In this document: positions 17,751 through 26,927 of the stretch, in pieces
Layout: every line of letters starts with the position of its first letter
Position numbering within the stretch: position 1 is the first letter of the stretch
Assembly: GCF_000952855.1 (NCBI RefSeq)
Contig: NZ_JSVU01000004.1
Span: 1-64,000 of the forward strand
Reading direction: 5' to 3'
Source of the DNA: Aequorivita vladivostokensis
Lineage (GTDB): Bacteria; Bacteroidota; Bacteroidia; Flavobacteriales; Flavobacteriaceae
Length of the DNA: 64,000 nucleotides
Notes under the pieces: generated by a model
Databases searched by the model: none
Told to the model about the DNA's origin: nothing
What the model saw: only the letters and a program-made list of their open reading frames with translations
Position numbers and translations under genes: made by a program

Positions 17751-19817
17751 TTATTTTTTGAAAGCGTCCACCCCTTTTTGGAGCCACGCATAATATTCGT
17801 CAATATCGGGAGTGTAGCCTACGGGCTCAATAAGATTTTCCTCATTGTGATCCATTAAAACATAAAACGGTTGGGCGTTTGCCTCATAGCGTAATATCTG
17901 GAACTCGCTCCATTTTTGGCCGATGTAGCGAAGCTTTTTTCCCGATATTTCAGAAATTACCTCCTCGCCCTCGGGCAATGGCCGTTTATCGTCCACATAA
18001 AGCGAAATTAGAACTATGTCCTCCTTGAGCAGATTCAGTATTTTCGGTTCGCTCCACACGCGTTCCTCCATTTTACGGCAGTTTACGCAAGCGTGGCCTG
18101 TAAAATCAATCAGTACGGGCTTGCCTATTTTTTTGGCGTAGGCCAGACCGGTTTCGTAATCGTGAAACGAAATAATATCATGCGGCCCTAAGTAGGCGCC
18201 TTCGGGGAATTCATTTGCCGAAGCGCTTCCGCCACCGCCCAATTTTGTAAAGCCCACCCCGTATGGAGATTCGCTGTAATTCATCGCCGGAGGGAAACCG
18301 CTTATCAATTTCAAGGGTGCGCCCCAAAGCCCCGGAATCATATAAATCGTGAACGATAGGACCAAAAGACCAAGGCTCAATCTACCTACAGAAATATGCG
18401 TCAATGGCGAATCGTGCGGCAATTGGATTTTTCCGAAAAGATAAAGCGCCAAGGCACCAAAGATGGCAATCCAAATGGCGATGAAAACCTCTCTTTCCAA
18501 CCAATGGAGTTGAAGCACGAGATCTGCGTTTGACAAAAATTTGAAAGCGAGCGCCAATTCCAAAAACCCTAAAAATACCTTTACGGTATTAAGCCATCCG
18601 CCAGATTTAGGCAGGGAATTCATCCATCCCGGAAAGGCGGCGAAAAGCGCAAAGGGCAATGCCAGGGCGAGTGAAAAACCGAACATTCCCACAAAGGGAG
18701 CGATTCCGCCCTTGGATGCTGCCTCTACCAAAAGATACCCGATAATAGGCCCAGTACAGGAGAACGATACAATGGCCAAGGCAAGGGCCATAAAAAAGAT
18801 CCCTATCATTCCGCCACGGTCTGCCTGCTTATCTGCCTTGGTTGCCCACGAACTTGGAAGTGTAATTTCATAAGCTCCCAAAAACGAAAAGGCGAAAAAC
18901 AAGATGAGCAGGAAGAATATTACATTAAACCAAACATTGGTTGAGAACGCATTGAGCGCGTCGGCGCCAAAAATACCGGTAACAATTGCACCCAGAAAAA
19001 CGTAGATTACAATGATGGCAATGCCGTAAATTATGGCATTTTTTATACCCTTTGCCCGCGACTTGCTTTGTTTGGTAAAAAAGCTCACCGTCATAGGTAT
19101 CATGGGGAATACACAGGGCGTAAGCAGCGCAGTAAAACCGAACAGGAAGGCAACGATAAAAATAGTCCAGAGCCCCTTTTTCTCCTGTTTCTTATTTTGC
19201 TCCAGGGCAGTTTTTGATGCATCCGATACACTTTGGACGGAGTCCTTTACCACCTCCGTAGTTTCGGTTAAAACAGTATCTGCTTTGGCAAGCCCAAGGG
19301 TTTCTTCCGTGATTTCGGTATTGTCGCCATTTTCAGGTGTTACGGCCGCTTCCGTTTTTTGGGGAGCGGGTATTTGGAAAACCAAATCTACGTAAGAAGG
19401 TGGCAAACAGCGCGTATCATCGCACACCATAAACTCAACCTCGCCTTTTACCGTGGTTCCTTTATCGCCAGTTAATTTAATTCGTTTTGTAAAAGTGGCG
19501 GTGTTAGCAAAAAAGGTAATCACCATATCAAACACAGGGTCGTGTTCCGTGATTCCCTGACTTTCCTGTACTTTACCTATTCCTTTGTATGCCGCATTTT
19601 CCTCAAAAGTGAAAAGCGTCGGCAACGGCCCATCCGGCGGAACCTCTTGCGAATAGAGGTGCCATTTATCTTCAATGGTGGCCTTGGCAATTAGATCGTA
19701 TTCAGTTTCCGATATTTTTTTAACGCTCGTGGACCAGGTTACGGGATCAAGAATCTGCGCTTGGACGGAAGCAAGTGAAACCGTGGCGAGAAGCAGGAAA
19801 AGAAATATTTTTTTCAT
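17751..19817 (-). CDS. dsbD: DsbD-type cytochrome c biogenesis/thiol:disulfide interchange protein
   Basis: Three-part architecture of DsbD. Signal peptide at 1-20, then an N-terminal periplasmic domain (about 22-170) with a Cys pair around MVCDDTRCLPP. The membrane core at about 215-500 has eight helices with TPCVFPMIPMTVSFF and SFSCTGPIIG, carrying the two redox Cys. A C-terminal thioredoxin domain (about 550-688) has HACVNCRKMEE near residue 575. The protein moves electrons from cytoplasmic thioredoxin to periplasmic thiols. The middle linker is Thr/Glu-rich. No partner thioredoxin gene is adjacent. Confidence 0.93.
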   Translation of the reverse strand: MKKIFLFLLLATVSLASVQAQILDPVTWSTSVKKISETEYDLIAKATIEDKWHLYSQEVPPDGPLPTLFTFEENAAYKGIGKVQESQGITEHDPVFDMVITFFANTATFTKRIKLTGDKGTTVKGEVEFMVCDDTRCLPPSYVDLVFQIPAPQKTEAAVTPENGDNTEITEETLGLAKADTVLTETTEVVKDSVQSVSDASKTALEQNKKQEKKGLWTIFIVAFLFGFTALLTPCVFPMIPMTVSFFTKQSKSRAKGIKNAIIYGIAIIVIYVFLGAIVTGIFGADALNAFSTNVWFNVIFFLLILFFAFSFLGAYEITLPSSWATKADKQADRGGMIGIFFMALALAIVSFSCTGPIIGYLLVEAASKGGIAPFVGMFGFSLALALPFALFAAFPGWMNSLPKSGGWLNTVKVFLGFLELALAFKFLSNADLVLQLHWLEREVFIAIWIAIFGALALYLFGKIQLPHDSPLTHISVGRLSLGLLVLSFTIYMIPGLWGAPLKLISGFPPAMNYSESPYGVGFTKLGGGGSASANEFPEGAYLGPHDIISFHDYETGLAYAKKIGKPVLIDFTGHACVNCRKMEERVWSEPKILNLLKEDIVLISLYVDDKRPLPEGEEVISEISGKKLRYIGQKWSEFQILRYEANAQPFYVLMDHNEENLIEPVGYTPDIDEYYAWLQKGVDAFKK

Positions 19818-20118
19818 TAGTTCAATGGTATTATAGAGAAAGCCTTAATAAAGACATCAAATTTGGGGGAAAAATTGGAGTATACAAAATCATGACCCGC
19901 TTTTGGCAAAAAACCCTTAAAAAAAACATGAAATTTTAAAGCCTCGACATTTGTTTGCATCGACAATCCATTTGCCTAAGCTTCGGTGCTGGGCACATTT
20001 CACCCAAAATAATTGAGGGCGCTCACAAAATTCTCCATTCCACAAAATAAACACAAGCATTTGCTGTTAATATTTGAAATGATGCTATATTCGCCGAAAA
20101 TTTAAAAATCTTTGAATT
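19818..20118. other. intergenic region between divergent dsbD and lipoprotein genes
   Basis: About 300 bases, AT-rich, no ORF I can support. A weak promoter-like TATATTCG lies near 20088, about 22 bases after a TTG, and could serve the plus-strand lipoprotein gene. Confidence 0.35.
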
Positions 20119-20631
20119 ATGAAATTAAATAAATTAATGTTTCTTTTTGTTCTCGCTGCCGTGGCTATGGGGTGCAGTAAAGATGATGATGGTACACCGC
20201 CCTATAACTATAACAAAGAAAACCTTACCGGTACCTACAACCTCATATATCTGGAAAGTAAAGAAGTGGAAACGGTAAATGTAAATGGGTTTGATGTAGT
20301 TACAACCACGACCCAAGTTGGCGATACCTTTAACGTGCCTGTAGTGTTTGCATCAGACAATACGGTAACTGCCAATGGTACTTACAGGGTTACTGAGACC
20401 ACCTCGCAGGGCAACCAGTCCAATACTGAAACCTATATAATAGATCTGGACAACGAGGTAAGCGGCTATTCGGTAAATACTGCAACCACGCAACTCACTA
20501 TTGACGGCTCTACTTATATGGTCCATGATTTTAACCCCACAGGCTTTAGGATAACCTTATCCGAAACAACCACCGAGCCCAATGGCGACCATACCGTATA
20601 TACCGAGGAAATGCGCTTTAGCAAGCAATAG
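20119..20631 (+). CDS. hypothetical lipoprotein, possibly lipocalin-like
   Basis: Signal peptide with lipobox AAVAMGC, followed by an acidic SKDDDG stretch after the anchor Cys that in Flavobacteria often marks surface-exposed lipoproteins. The mature part begins ENLTGTYNLIYLES, similar to the first strand of lipocalin-like proteins, and is Thr-rich beta structure throughout. Residues 60-160 contain VFASDNTVTANGTYRV and FRITLSETT. I do not recognise a specific family. It is a single gene with its own terminator. Confidence 0.75.
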   Translation: MKLNKLMFLFVLAAVAMGCSKDDDGTPPYNYNKENLTGTYNLIYLESKEVETVNVNGFDVVTTTTQVGDTFNVPVVFASDNTVTANGTYRVTETTSQGNQSNTETYIIDLDNEVSGYSVNTATTQLTIDGSTYMVHDFNPTGFRITLSETTTEPNGDHTVYTEEMRFSKQ

Positions 20632-20654
20632 TCAGGTATTTTGATATTTTTATT

Positions 20655-20690
20655 CGAGGCCGTCTTACTTATTAAGGCGGTCTTTTTAAT
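20655..20690 (+). terminator. terminator after the lipoprotein gene
   Basis: Stem GGCCGTCTT / AAGGCGGTC (with G-U pairs) followed by TTTTT. Confidence 0.75.
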
Positions 20691-20786
20691 TTCCAGCCTA
20701 TTCCATTTGTTGCAATGGTTTTAAGCGGTTATTTTTTTTTGAAAATTGCATTTCACAGCAGCCATTCGTTTTTTTCAAAAAAACCT

Positions 20787-20794
20787 TACTTTTG
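20787..20794 (+). promoter_or_regulatory. -7 promoter element of ileS
   Basis: TACTTTTG matches TAnnTTTG and lies 91 bases before the ileS ATG. The resulting leader of roughly 85 bases holds a small AGAG/CTCT inverted repeat; no known riboswitch or T-box is seen. Confidence 0.5.
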
Positions 20795-20885
20795 CACACT
20801 TATTTCCAGAGATTACTCTCTAAGGAATTTTAATTAATAAAAAAAGTTCAACTTCCCACTTGCGGTTGTTGCGCGTACCCGAGAT

Positions 20886-23800
20886 ATGAGCAAAAAATTT
20901 AAAGAATACAAAGGGCTGGACCTCCCTAAACTGGCGGAAGAAGTACTCAATTTTTGGAAAGAAGAAAACATCTTTGAGCAGAGTATTTCCATTCGCGAGG
21001 GAGCGGAGCCATTTGTGTTTTTTGAAGGGCCGCCATCTGCCAACGGTCTTCCGGGAATCCATCACGTTATGGCGCGCGCCATAAAAGATATTTTCTGCCG
21101 TTACAAAACCCAAAAAGGCTTTAAAGTTGACCGGAAGGCAGGCTGGGACACGCACGGCTTGCCCATAGAATTGGGCGTTGAAAAAGAACTCGGCATCACC
21201 AAGGAAGACATCGGGACAAAGATTTCAGTGGAAGAATACAACGCAGCCTGCAAAAAAGCGGTAATGCGCTACACAGACGTTTGGAACAACCTTACCGAGC
21301 GCGCCGGGTATTGGGTTGATATGGAAGACCCCTACGTTACCTACGAGCCAAAATATATGGAAACCGTTTGGTGGCTCTTGAAAGAAATCTACAACAAAGA
21401 CTTAATTTATAAAGGCTACACCATTCAGCCCTACTCCCCAAAAGCGGGAACGGGCTTGAGCTCGCACGAACTCAACCAGCCGGGAACCTATCAGGATATT
21501 ACCGATACTACGGTGGTGGCCCAATTTAAGGCAATGGCCGAAACCTTGCCCGATTTCCTTGGCGAAGAGTCAAACAACATTTGGTTTTTGGCGTGGACTA
21601 CCACACCGTGGACGCTTCCCAGCAATACCGCGTTGACCGTGGGTCCCAAGATTGATTATGTTTTGGTGAAAACTTTTAACCAATATACTTTCCAGCCCAT
21701 AAATGTAATTCTCGCAAAGAATTTGGTCGCAAGCCAGTTTGCGAAGAATTATGAGGAAAAACCAAACGAGGAAATCCTCGAATCATACAAACAGGGCGAT
21801 AAGGTAATCCCCTATTTTATTGCGAAAGAATTTAAAGGTGCCGATTTAGTCGGAATTCGATACGAACAGCTTTTGGATTATTCAAAGCCGCACGACAATC
21901 CTGAAAACGCTTTCAGGGTAATTGCGGGCGATTTCGTTACTACGGAAGACGGAACGGGAATCGTACACACCGCGCCAACCTTTGGCGCCGATGATGCCAA
22001 GGTTGCAAAAGAAGCGACGCCGGAAGTGCCGCCAATGCTGGTAAAAGACGAAAATGGAAATCTGGTTCCACTTGTGGATTTGCAAGGGAAATTCCGTCCC
22101 GAAATGAAGGAACTTGCAGGCAAATATGTAAAGAACGAATATTACGATGATGCCGAAGTGCCCGAAAAATCGGTTGATGTTGAAATCGCAATAAAACTGA
22201 AGACCGAAAACAAAGCCTTTAAAGTTGAAAAATATTTGCACAGCTATCCAAACTGCTGGCGTACCGATAAGCCTATTCTATATTATCCGCTGGATTCGTG
22301 GTTTATAAAAGTTACCGAGTTCCGCGATAGAATGTTCGAGCTGAACAAAAAAATAAACTGGAAGCCAAAAGCCACCGGCGAAGGCCGTTTTGGCAACTGG
22401 CTTGCAAACGCAAACGATTGGAACCTTTCCCGCTCCCGCTATTGGGGAATTCCGTTGCCCATTTGGCGAACGGAGGATGGCAAGGAAGAAATAATCATCG
22501 GTTCGGTGGAAGAATTAATGACGGAAATGGACAAATCCGTAGGCGCGGGATTGATGCCGAAAAACATTTTCGAAAATTTCAAGCCCGGCGATTTTTCCGA
22601 GGAAAACTATGCAAAGGTTGACCTACATAAAAATATTGTTGACGAAATAATCCTCGTTTCCCCAAGCGGAAAACCAATGAAGCGCGAAGCCGATTTGATA
22701 GATGTATGGTTCGACAGCGGAAGCATGCCCTATGCACAATGGCATTATCCTTTCGAAAATAAGGAAAAGGTTGAAAAAACATGGAGAAAAGCTGATTTTA
22801 TTGCGGAAGGCGTGGACCAGACCCGTGGCTGGTTTTACACCCTGCATGCAATCGCGACCATGATTTTTGACGATGTTGCCTATAAAAACGTAGTTTCAAA
22901 CGGACTTGTTTTGGATAAAAACGGCCAGAAAATGAGCAAGCGTCTGGGCAATGCCGTAGATCCTTTTGAAACCTTGGACGTTTTCGGTCCCGATGCCACG
23001 CGTTGGTATATGATCAGCAACGCAAATCCTTGGGACAACTTAAAGTTTGACCAGGACGGCATTTCGGAAGTGCGCAATAAATTCTTCGGAACACTTTACA
23101 ATACGTACAGTTTCTTCAGTCTTTACGCCAATCTCGATAATTTTGAGTATATTGAAAAGGATCTTTCGCTGGAAAAACGCCCGGAGATTGACCGCTGGAT
23201 ACTATCAGAATTGCACACGCTCATCCAAAAAGTGGACGAGTATTACGCAGATTACGAGCCAACCAAGGCTACACGTGCCATTTCAGAATTTGTACAGGAA
23301 AACTTGAGCAACTGGTTTGTGCGATTGAGCCGAAGAAGATATTGGAAAGGCAGCTATAATGACGATAAAATTTCAGCCTACCAAACCCTTTACACCTGTT
23401 TGGAAACTGTTGCAAAATTGGGCGCTCCCGTGGCTCCCTTCTTTATGGATAGACTCTATAAGGATTTGAGGGTCGGCACTTCAAAAGAAGGTATGGAATC
23501 GGTACATTTAACCGACTTCCCAAAGGCAGACGCGTCATTCATTGATAAAAAGCTGGAGCACAAGATGCAGAAGGCGCAGACAATATCGTCGCTGGTGCTT
23601 TCGTTACGACAGAAAGAGAAAATAAAAGTACGCCAACCGCTCCAAAAAATAATGATTCCGGTTTTGGAAGATTCTGAAAAGGAAGAAATTTTAGCGGTTT
23701 CAGAATTGATTAAAAGCGAGGTAAACGTAAAGGAAATAGAACTGATAGACGAAGGTTCGGGCATGCTGGTGAAACAGATAAAGCCAGATTTTAAGGCTTT

Positions 23801-24290
23801 GGGGCCACGTTTTGGAAAAGACATGAAAGCCGTGGCGGCTGCCATTTCAGCCTTTGACCAACAGCAAATTGCAACTTTGGAAAAAGACGGGCAAATATCA
23901 GTTTTTATTAACGAAAAAAGTACTATTTTGGCGCTCGCTGACGTAATCATCAGTTCGCAGGATATTGAGGGCTGGTTGGTTGCAAACACAAACGGAGTTA
24001 CTGTGGCACTGGATGTTACCATAACCCCCGAGTTGCGGAATGAAGGAATAGCCAGGGAATTGGTAAACAGAATTCAAAACCTCAGAAAAGACAGTGGTTT
24101 TGAAGTGACCGACAGAATTGAGGTCGCCCTTGAGGAGAACGAAAAACTAACGGATGCGGTAACCCAAAACCTGAAGTATATAAAAGAAGAGACATTAACC
24201 GAGGTTTTGCAATTTCAGCCTAAAATTGAAGAGGGAACGGAAATTGCATTTGACGATATTGAAACACGTATAAGCATTAAAAAACATTAG
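20886..24290 (+). CDS. ileS: isoleucyl-tRNA synthetase
   Basis: Class I aminoacyl-tRNA synthetase charging tRNA-Ile. The N-terminal catalytic region has PPSANGLPGIHHVMARAIKD (residues 49-68), the HIGH region in its eukaryote-like/archaeal-like GIHH form. The editing domain runs from about 200 to 400 with WTTTPWTLPSNTAL and GTGIVHTAPTFGADD. KMSKR lies near residue 682 and the anticodon-binding region beyond about 740. Length of 1134 residues fits the longer type of IleS, which is often mupirocin-tolerant; tolerance here is only inferred. The downstream TraR-like gene starts three bases after the stop. Confidence 0.96.
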   Translation: MSKKFKEYKGLDLPKLAEEVLNFWKEENIFEQSISIREGAEPFVFFEGPPSANGLPGIHHVMARAIKDIFCRYKTQKGFKVDRKAGWDTHGLPIELGVEKELGITKEDIGTKISVEEYNAACKKAVMRYTDVWNNLTERAGYWVDMEDPYVTYEPKYMETVWWLLKEIYNKDLIYKGYTIQPYSPKAGTGLSSHELNQPGTYQDITDTTVVAQFKAMAETLPDFLGEESNNIWFLAWTTTPWTLPSNTALTVGPKIDYVLVKTFNQYTFQPINVILAKNLVASQFAKNYEEKPNEEILESYKQGDKVIPYFIAKEFKGADLVGIRYEQLLDYSKPHDNPENAFRVIAGDFVTTEDGTGIVHTAPTFGADDAKVAKEATPEVPPMLVKDENGNLVPLVDLQGKFRPEMKELAGKYVKNEYYDDAEVPEKSVDVEIAIKLKTENKAFKVEKYLHSYPNCWRTDKPILYYPLDSWFIKVTEFRDRMFELNKKINWKPKATGEGRFGNWLANANDWNLSRSRYWGIPLPIWRTEDGKEEIIIGSVEELMTEMDKSVGAGLMPKNIFENFKPGDFSEENYAKVDLHKNIVDEIILVSPSGKPMKREADLIDVWFDSGSMPYAQWHYPFENKEKVEKTWRKADFIAEGVDQTRGWFYTLHAIATMIFDDVAYKNVVSNGLVLDKNGQKMSKRLGNAVDPFETLDVFGPDATRWYMISNANPWDNLKFDQDGISEVRNKFFGTLYNTYSFFSLYANLDNFEYIEKDLSLEKRPEIDRWILSELHTLIQKVDEYYADYEPTKATRAISEFVQENLSNWFVRLSRRRYWKGSYNDDKISAYQTLYTCLETVAKLGAPVAPFFMDRLYKDLRVGTSKEGMESVHLTDFPKADASFIDKKLEHKMQKAQTISSLVLSLRQKEKIKVRQPLQKIMIPVLEDSEKEEILAVSELIKSEVNVKEIELIDEGSGMLVKQIKPDFKALGPRFGKDMKAVAAAISAFDQQQIATLEKDGQISVFINEKSTILALADVIISSQDIEGWLVANTNGVTVALDVTITPELRNEGIARELVNRIQNLRKDSGFEVTDRIEVALEENEKLTDAVTQNLKYIKEETLTEVLQFQPKIEEGTEIAFDDIETRISIKKH

Positions 24291-24293
24291 ATT

Positions 24294-24677
24294 ATGACAG
24301 AGACAGAAAGAACCAGATATTCAGATGCCGAACTGGAAGAATTTAGAGCAATTTTGAACGAAAAAATAAAGAAGGCAACGGAACAATTGGAGCTAATCCA
24401 AAGTTCCTACAAGAATGATAGTAACAATGGCACCGATGATACATCGCCCACGTTTAAGGCTTTCGACGAAGGCAGCGAGGTGATGAGCAAGGAAGCGAAC
24501 TCCCAACTGGCCATCCGTCAGGAAAAGTTTATCCGCGACCTGAAGAACGCCTTGGTGCGTATTGAAAACAAAACTTACGGCGTTTGCCGCGTGACTGGCA
24601 AATTGATAAACAAAGAGCGCCTAAAGCTTGTACCGCACGCTACCTTGAGTATTGAGGCGAAGAATTTGCAGAAATAG
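24294..24677 (+). CDS. DksA/TraR-family regulator with degenerate zinc finger
   Basis: Helical N-terminal region (residues 1-80) then the family C-terminal segment. In standard TraR/DksA proteins the C-terminus has a C4 zinc finger of the form YGxCxxCG...CxxC. Here it reads YGVCRVTGKLINKERLKLVPHATLSIEAKN, so only one of four Cys remains. Neighbouring residues (KINKERL, P-ATL) are preserved, so the fold is probably kept without zinc. DksA-type proteins act in the RNA polymerase secondary channel with ppGpp; whether this one does is unknown. It is in an operon with ileS. Confidence 0.88.
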   Translation: MTETERTRYSDAELEEFRAILNEKIKKATEQLELIQSSYKNDSNNGTDDTSPTFKAFDEGSEVMSKEANSQLAIRQEKFIRDLKNALVRIENKTYGVCRVTGKLINKERLKLVPHATLSIEAKNLQK

Positions 24678-24722
24678 GCCTAACTCTTCCCAAAGGGGAG
24701 CAAGTTGAGTCCGTAAAATTAT

Positions 24723-24752
24723 AGCCCTGAATTTTTTCGGGGCTTTTTTATT
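24723..24752 (+). terminator. terminator after the DksA-like gene
   Basis: Stem AGCCCTGA / TCGGGGCT followed by TTTTT, ending the ileS transcript. Confidence 0.85.
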
Positions 24753-24820
24753 GAAATATTTCCTTTGCGTCCCCTGCGAATCCCAATAGCTAACGGGATT
24801 GCGTACTTTGTAGTTAATTT

Positions 24821-25450
24821 ATGCGCCAAATATTCTTCATTATCGCTCTAATCTGCTTCGGAATCAATTCGTCCGTGGCGCAAAAAACCATTCAAAAGGA
24901 ATTTTCCTCGGAAGGAATAAAAACGCTTTCCATAAAAGACGACGCTATTTTTAAAATAACGGTACACGCTTCCGAAGAAAAATCCATCAAGCTCTCCGTG
25001 CATATTTCCGGAGAGCATTCCGAGAATGTGATTGTCGAGGAAAATATTACTGAAAATACGCTTTCCTTAAAAACCGACTTTTCTCCCTTCTTTTTGCCCG
25101 AAGACGATAAATTGGCCGCCCATAAAGTGATGGCCGTAGAAGTAGATTTGACTATTCCCCAAACCATTTCATTGGAAATTAAATCGAAGCTTGCCGCCGT
25201 TACTGCCGAAGGAAGGATTTATGAGCTTGCGGTATCCATAGAAAACGGCGCTTGCGTTTTAACCAATTTTATGGGAAATGCACATCTTAAAACTACCGAC
25301 GGCAACATATGGGTAAGGGCTACCTCAACGGTTTCCGGCCAAGCAACTTCAACCCACGGAACGGTAGAGAACAAACTTTGGGGCAACGGAAAGTTTTTCG
25401 TTGAAGCCGAAAGTATTAACGGTGACATTTCGCTCCTACAAACCGAATAA
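24821..25450 (+). CDS. hypothetical exported protein, DUF4097-like beta helix
   Basis: Signal peptide at 1-20 (ends VAQ). The mature part has repeating short beta strands, including LEIKSKLAAVTAEG, LKTTDGNIWVRA, HGTVENKLWGNG and ESINGDISLLQ, in the style of DUF4097/DUF2807 putative adhesins whose strands form a right-handed stack. Function unknown. A TACTTTG promoter-like sequence lies about 20 bases before the ATG. The next gene, lspA, starts 36 bases after the stop and has its own promoter element. Confidence 0.7.
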   Translation: MRQIFFIIALICFGINSSVAQKTIQKEFSSEGIKTLSIKDDAIFKITVHASEEKSIKLSVHISGEHSENVIVEENITENTLSLKTDFSPFFLPEDDKLAAHKVMAVEVDLTIPQTISLEIKSKLAAVTAEGRIYELAVSIENGACVLTNFMGNAHLKTTDGNIWVRATSTVSGQATSTHGTVENKLWGNGKFFVEAESINGDISLLQTE

Positions 25451-25456
25451 TATTGC

Positions 25457-25464
25457 TATTTTTG
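25457..25464 (+). promoter_or_regulatory. -7 promoter element of lspA
   Basis: TATTTTTG, 22 bases before the ATG at 25487, exact TAnnTTTG. Confidence 0.5.
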
Positions 25465-25486
25465 CCCGCGTTATCTATTTGCCTTT

Positions 25487-26095
25487 ATGAGCCTAAAAAA
25501 AGCTACTTTTATTATTATCCTGATTTTGTTGATTGATCAGGTTTCAAAGTTTTACATAAAAACACATTTTGTTTTAGGCGAAGAAATCCGCGTGTTTGAT
25601 TGGTTCCGGATTTTGTTTGTTGAGAATGAAGGCATGGCCTGGGGCGCAAAAATTCCCGGGGAATACGGCAAGCTGTTTTTAACGCTTTTTAGAATTGTTG
25701 CAATCGGCGGAATTGGCTATTGGCTTTGGGATTCGGTGAGAAAGAACATGCCCACCATTCTTATTTTCTGCGTGGCCTTGATTTTTGCGGGTGCTTTGGG
25801 CAATATTATCGATTCGGTTTTTTACGGAATTATCTTTAACGATAGCCATCACCAAGTGGCTACCTTGTTTCCCGAAGGCGGCGGCTACGGCACGCTTTTC
25901 CACGGAAAGGTGGTCGATATGCTCTACTTTCCCTTGTACGGCGGCACTTTGCCCGAATGGGTTCCCTTTTGGGGCGGGGAGTATTTTACCTTCTTCGACC
26001 CAGTTTTCAATGTGGCGGATTCCTCCATCAGCATTGGGGTTATTTTGTTGCTTCTTTTCAATAAAAAGGCATTTCCGAAGAAAGAAACTGAATAA
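25487..26095 (+). CDS. lspA: lipoprotein signal peptidase (signal peptidase II)
   Basis: Inner-membrane aspartic protease that removes signal peptides from prolipoproteins. Four membrane helices; LIDQVSKFYIKTHF at residues 14-27 is the first signature. The catalytic aspartates are D109 in GNIIDSVFYG and D178 in FNVADSSISIG. Length of 202 residues is longer than E. coli LspA (164), because of an insertion near 115-160 that is common in Bacteroidota. The many lipoproteins in this window are presumed substrates. Confidence 0.96.
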   Translation: MSLKKATFIIILILLIDQVSKFYIKTHFVLGEEIRVFDWFRILFVENEGMAWGAKIPGEYGKLFLTLFRIVAIGGIGYWLWDSVRKNMPTILIFCVALIFAGALGNIIDSVFYGIIFNDSHHQVATLFPEGGGYGTLFHGKVVDMLYFPLYGGTLPEWVPFWGGEYFTFFDPVFNVADSSISIGVILLLLFNKKAFPKKETE

Positions 26096-26189
26096 AAGCT
26101 ACTTGGGGTAAAAAGAAAATAATCGCACTTCCAAAATCTGTTTCCATAATTTTTTTTGATTCGGTTATCGCTGTCTTAACTTATGAAGA

Positions 26190-26765
26190 TCATCGGCAAT
26201 TTTGGAAATCAAATATCTCTTTTGGAATAACGCAAAAATTTAGGGGAACATCCAAAGCTTCAAAGAAAATCTCGGGTTCGGGGTCAAAAAAGGATAGCCC
26301 GACAAATATAGCTTCAGAATTGCACCGTTTTAAAAATCGATCGTAAAACCCTTTTCCGTAGCCGATGCGATGGCCTCTTTTATCGTATGCGAGCAAAGGA
26401 ACGAAGACAACCTCAATCATTTCCGGGGAAATTTCTATACCCGAAACGGGCTCGGGAATTCCATATTCCGAAGTTTTTAAAACCGTGTTTTCCTGCAAAA
26501 GAAAATTTTTCATTTCCCCAGTATTAAAATCGGCCTTTGAAACAACGATACTCTTATCCTTTCCCTGTAAAATATGCAGCAGATATTCCGTATTCACTTC
26601 TTTTTTTGCCAAAATGGGAAGAAAAATATGGTAATACGTTTTATCCCAAATAGGAAGTTTCAAAGCCTGGTTGGCAATCTGAAGGCTCATTGCCTCAATG
26701 GATTCCTCGGAAAGCTCTTCCCGAAGTTTTTTATATTTCAAACGAAGTGTTTTTTTATCAGCCAT
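26190..26765 (-). CDS. 5-formyltetrahydrofolate cyclo-ligase
   Basis: Converts 5-formyl-THF to 5,10-methenyl-THF using ATP. N-terminal basic helix KKTLRLKYKKLREEL, a middle segment FLPILAKKEVNTEYLL, and the signature VPLLAYDKRGHRIGYGKGFYDRFLKR near residues 130-155 with the ATP/Mg loop. About 191 residues, as usual. I place the start at the MADKK methionine (26765): the reading frame continues upstream to 26819 but that part is translated heptamer repeat sequence and is not likely coding. Confidence 0.93.
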   Translation of the reverse strand: MADKKTLRLKYKKLREELSEESIEAMSLQIANQALKLPIWDKTYYHIFLPILAKKEVNTEYLLHILQGKDKSIVVSKADFNTGEMKNFLLQENTVLKTSEYGIPEPVSGIEISPEMIEVVFVPLLAYDKRGHRIGYGKGFYDRFLKRCNSEAIFVGLSFFDPEPEIFFEALDVPLNFCVIPKEIFDFQNCR

Positions 26766-26782
26766 AATAATATAGAAACTCC

Positions 26783-26824
26783 AAATTTTAAATCCCAAAT
26801 CCCAAATCCCAAATTCCAAATCCC
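26783..26824. repeat. heptamer tandem repeat (six AAATCCC-like units)
   Basis: Six consecutive 7-bp units, AAATTTT, AAATCCC three times, AAATTCC, AAATCCC, in the gap upstream of the folate gene. Confidence 0.85.
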
Positions 26825-26884
26825 AATAGTGTCACCCTGAACGCTCCCGAGTTATCGGCACGAAGAGCCAAATCTAAAATCATC

Positions 26885-26926
26885 AATCGTTAATCGTAAA
26901 TCGTAAATCGTCAATCCAAAATCCTT
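26885..26926. repeat. heptamer tandem repeat (six AATCGTA-like units)
   Basis: Units AATCGTT, AATCGTA twice, AATCGTC, AATCCAA, AATCCTT. It abuts the stop of the aspartoacylase-like gene. The spacer between this and the previous array holds ACCCTGAACG..., similar in style to dispersed intergenic sequence of Flavobacteria. Confidence 0.8.
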
Positions 26927-26927
26927 T

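Noticed and set aside
26766-26819. N-terminal extension of the folate cyclo-ligase
   Set aside because: Translates heptamer repeats into a Phe/Trp-rich peptide; not conserved family sequence.
26783-26926. CRISPR array
   Set aside because: Repeats are 7 bp, contiguous and without spacers.
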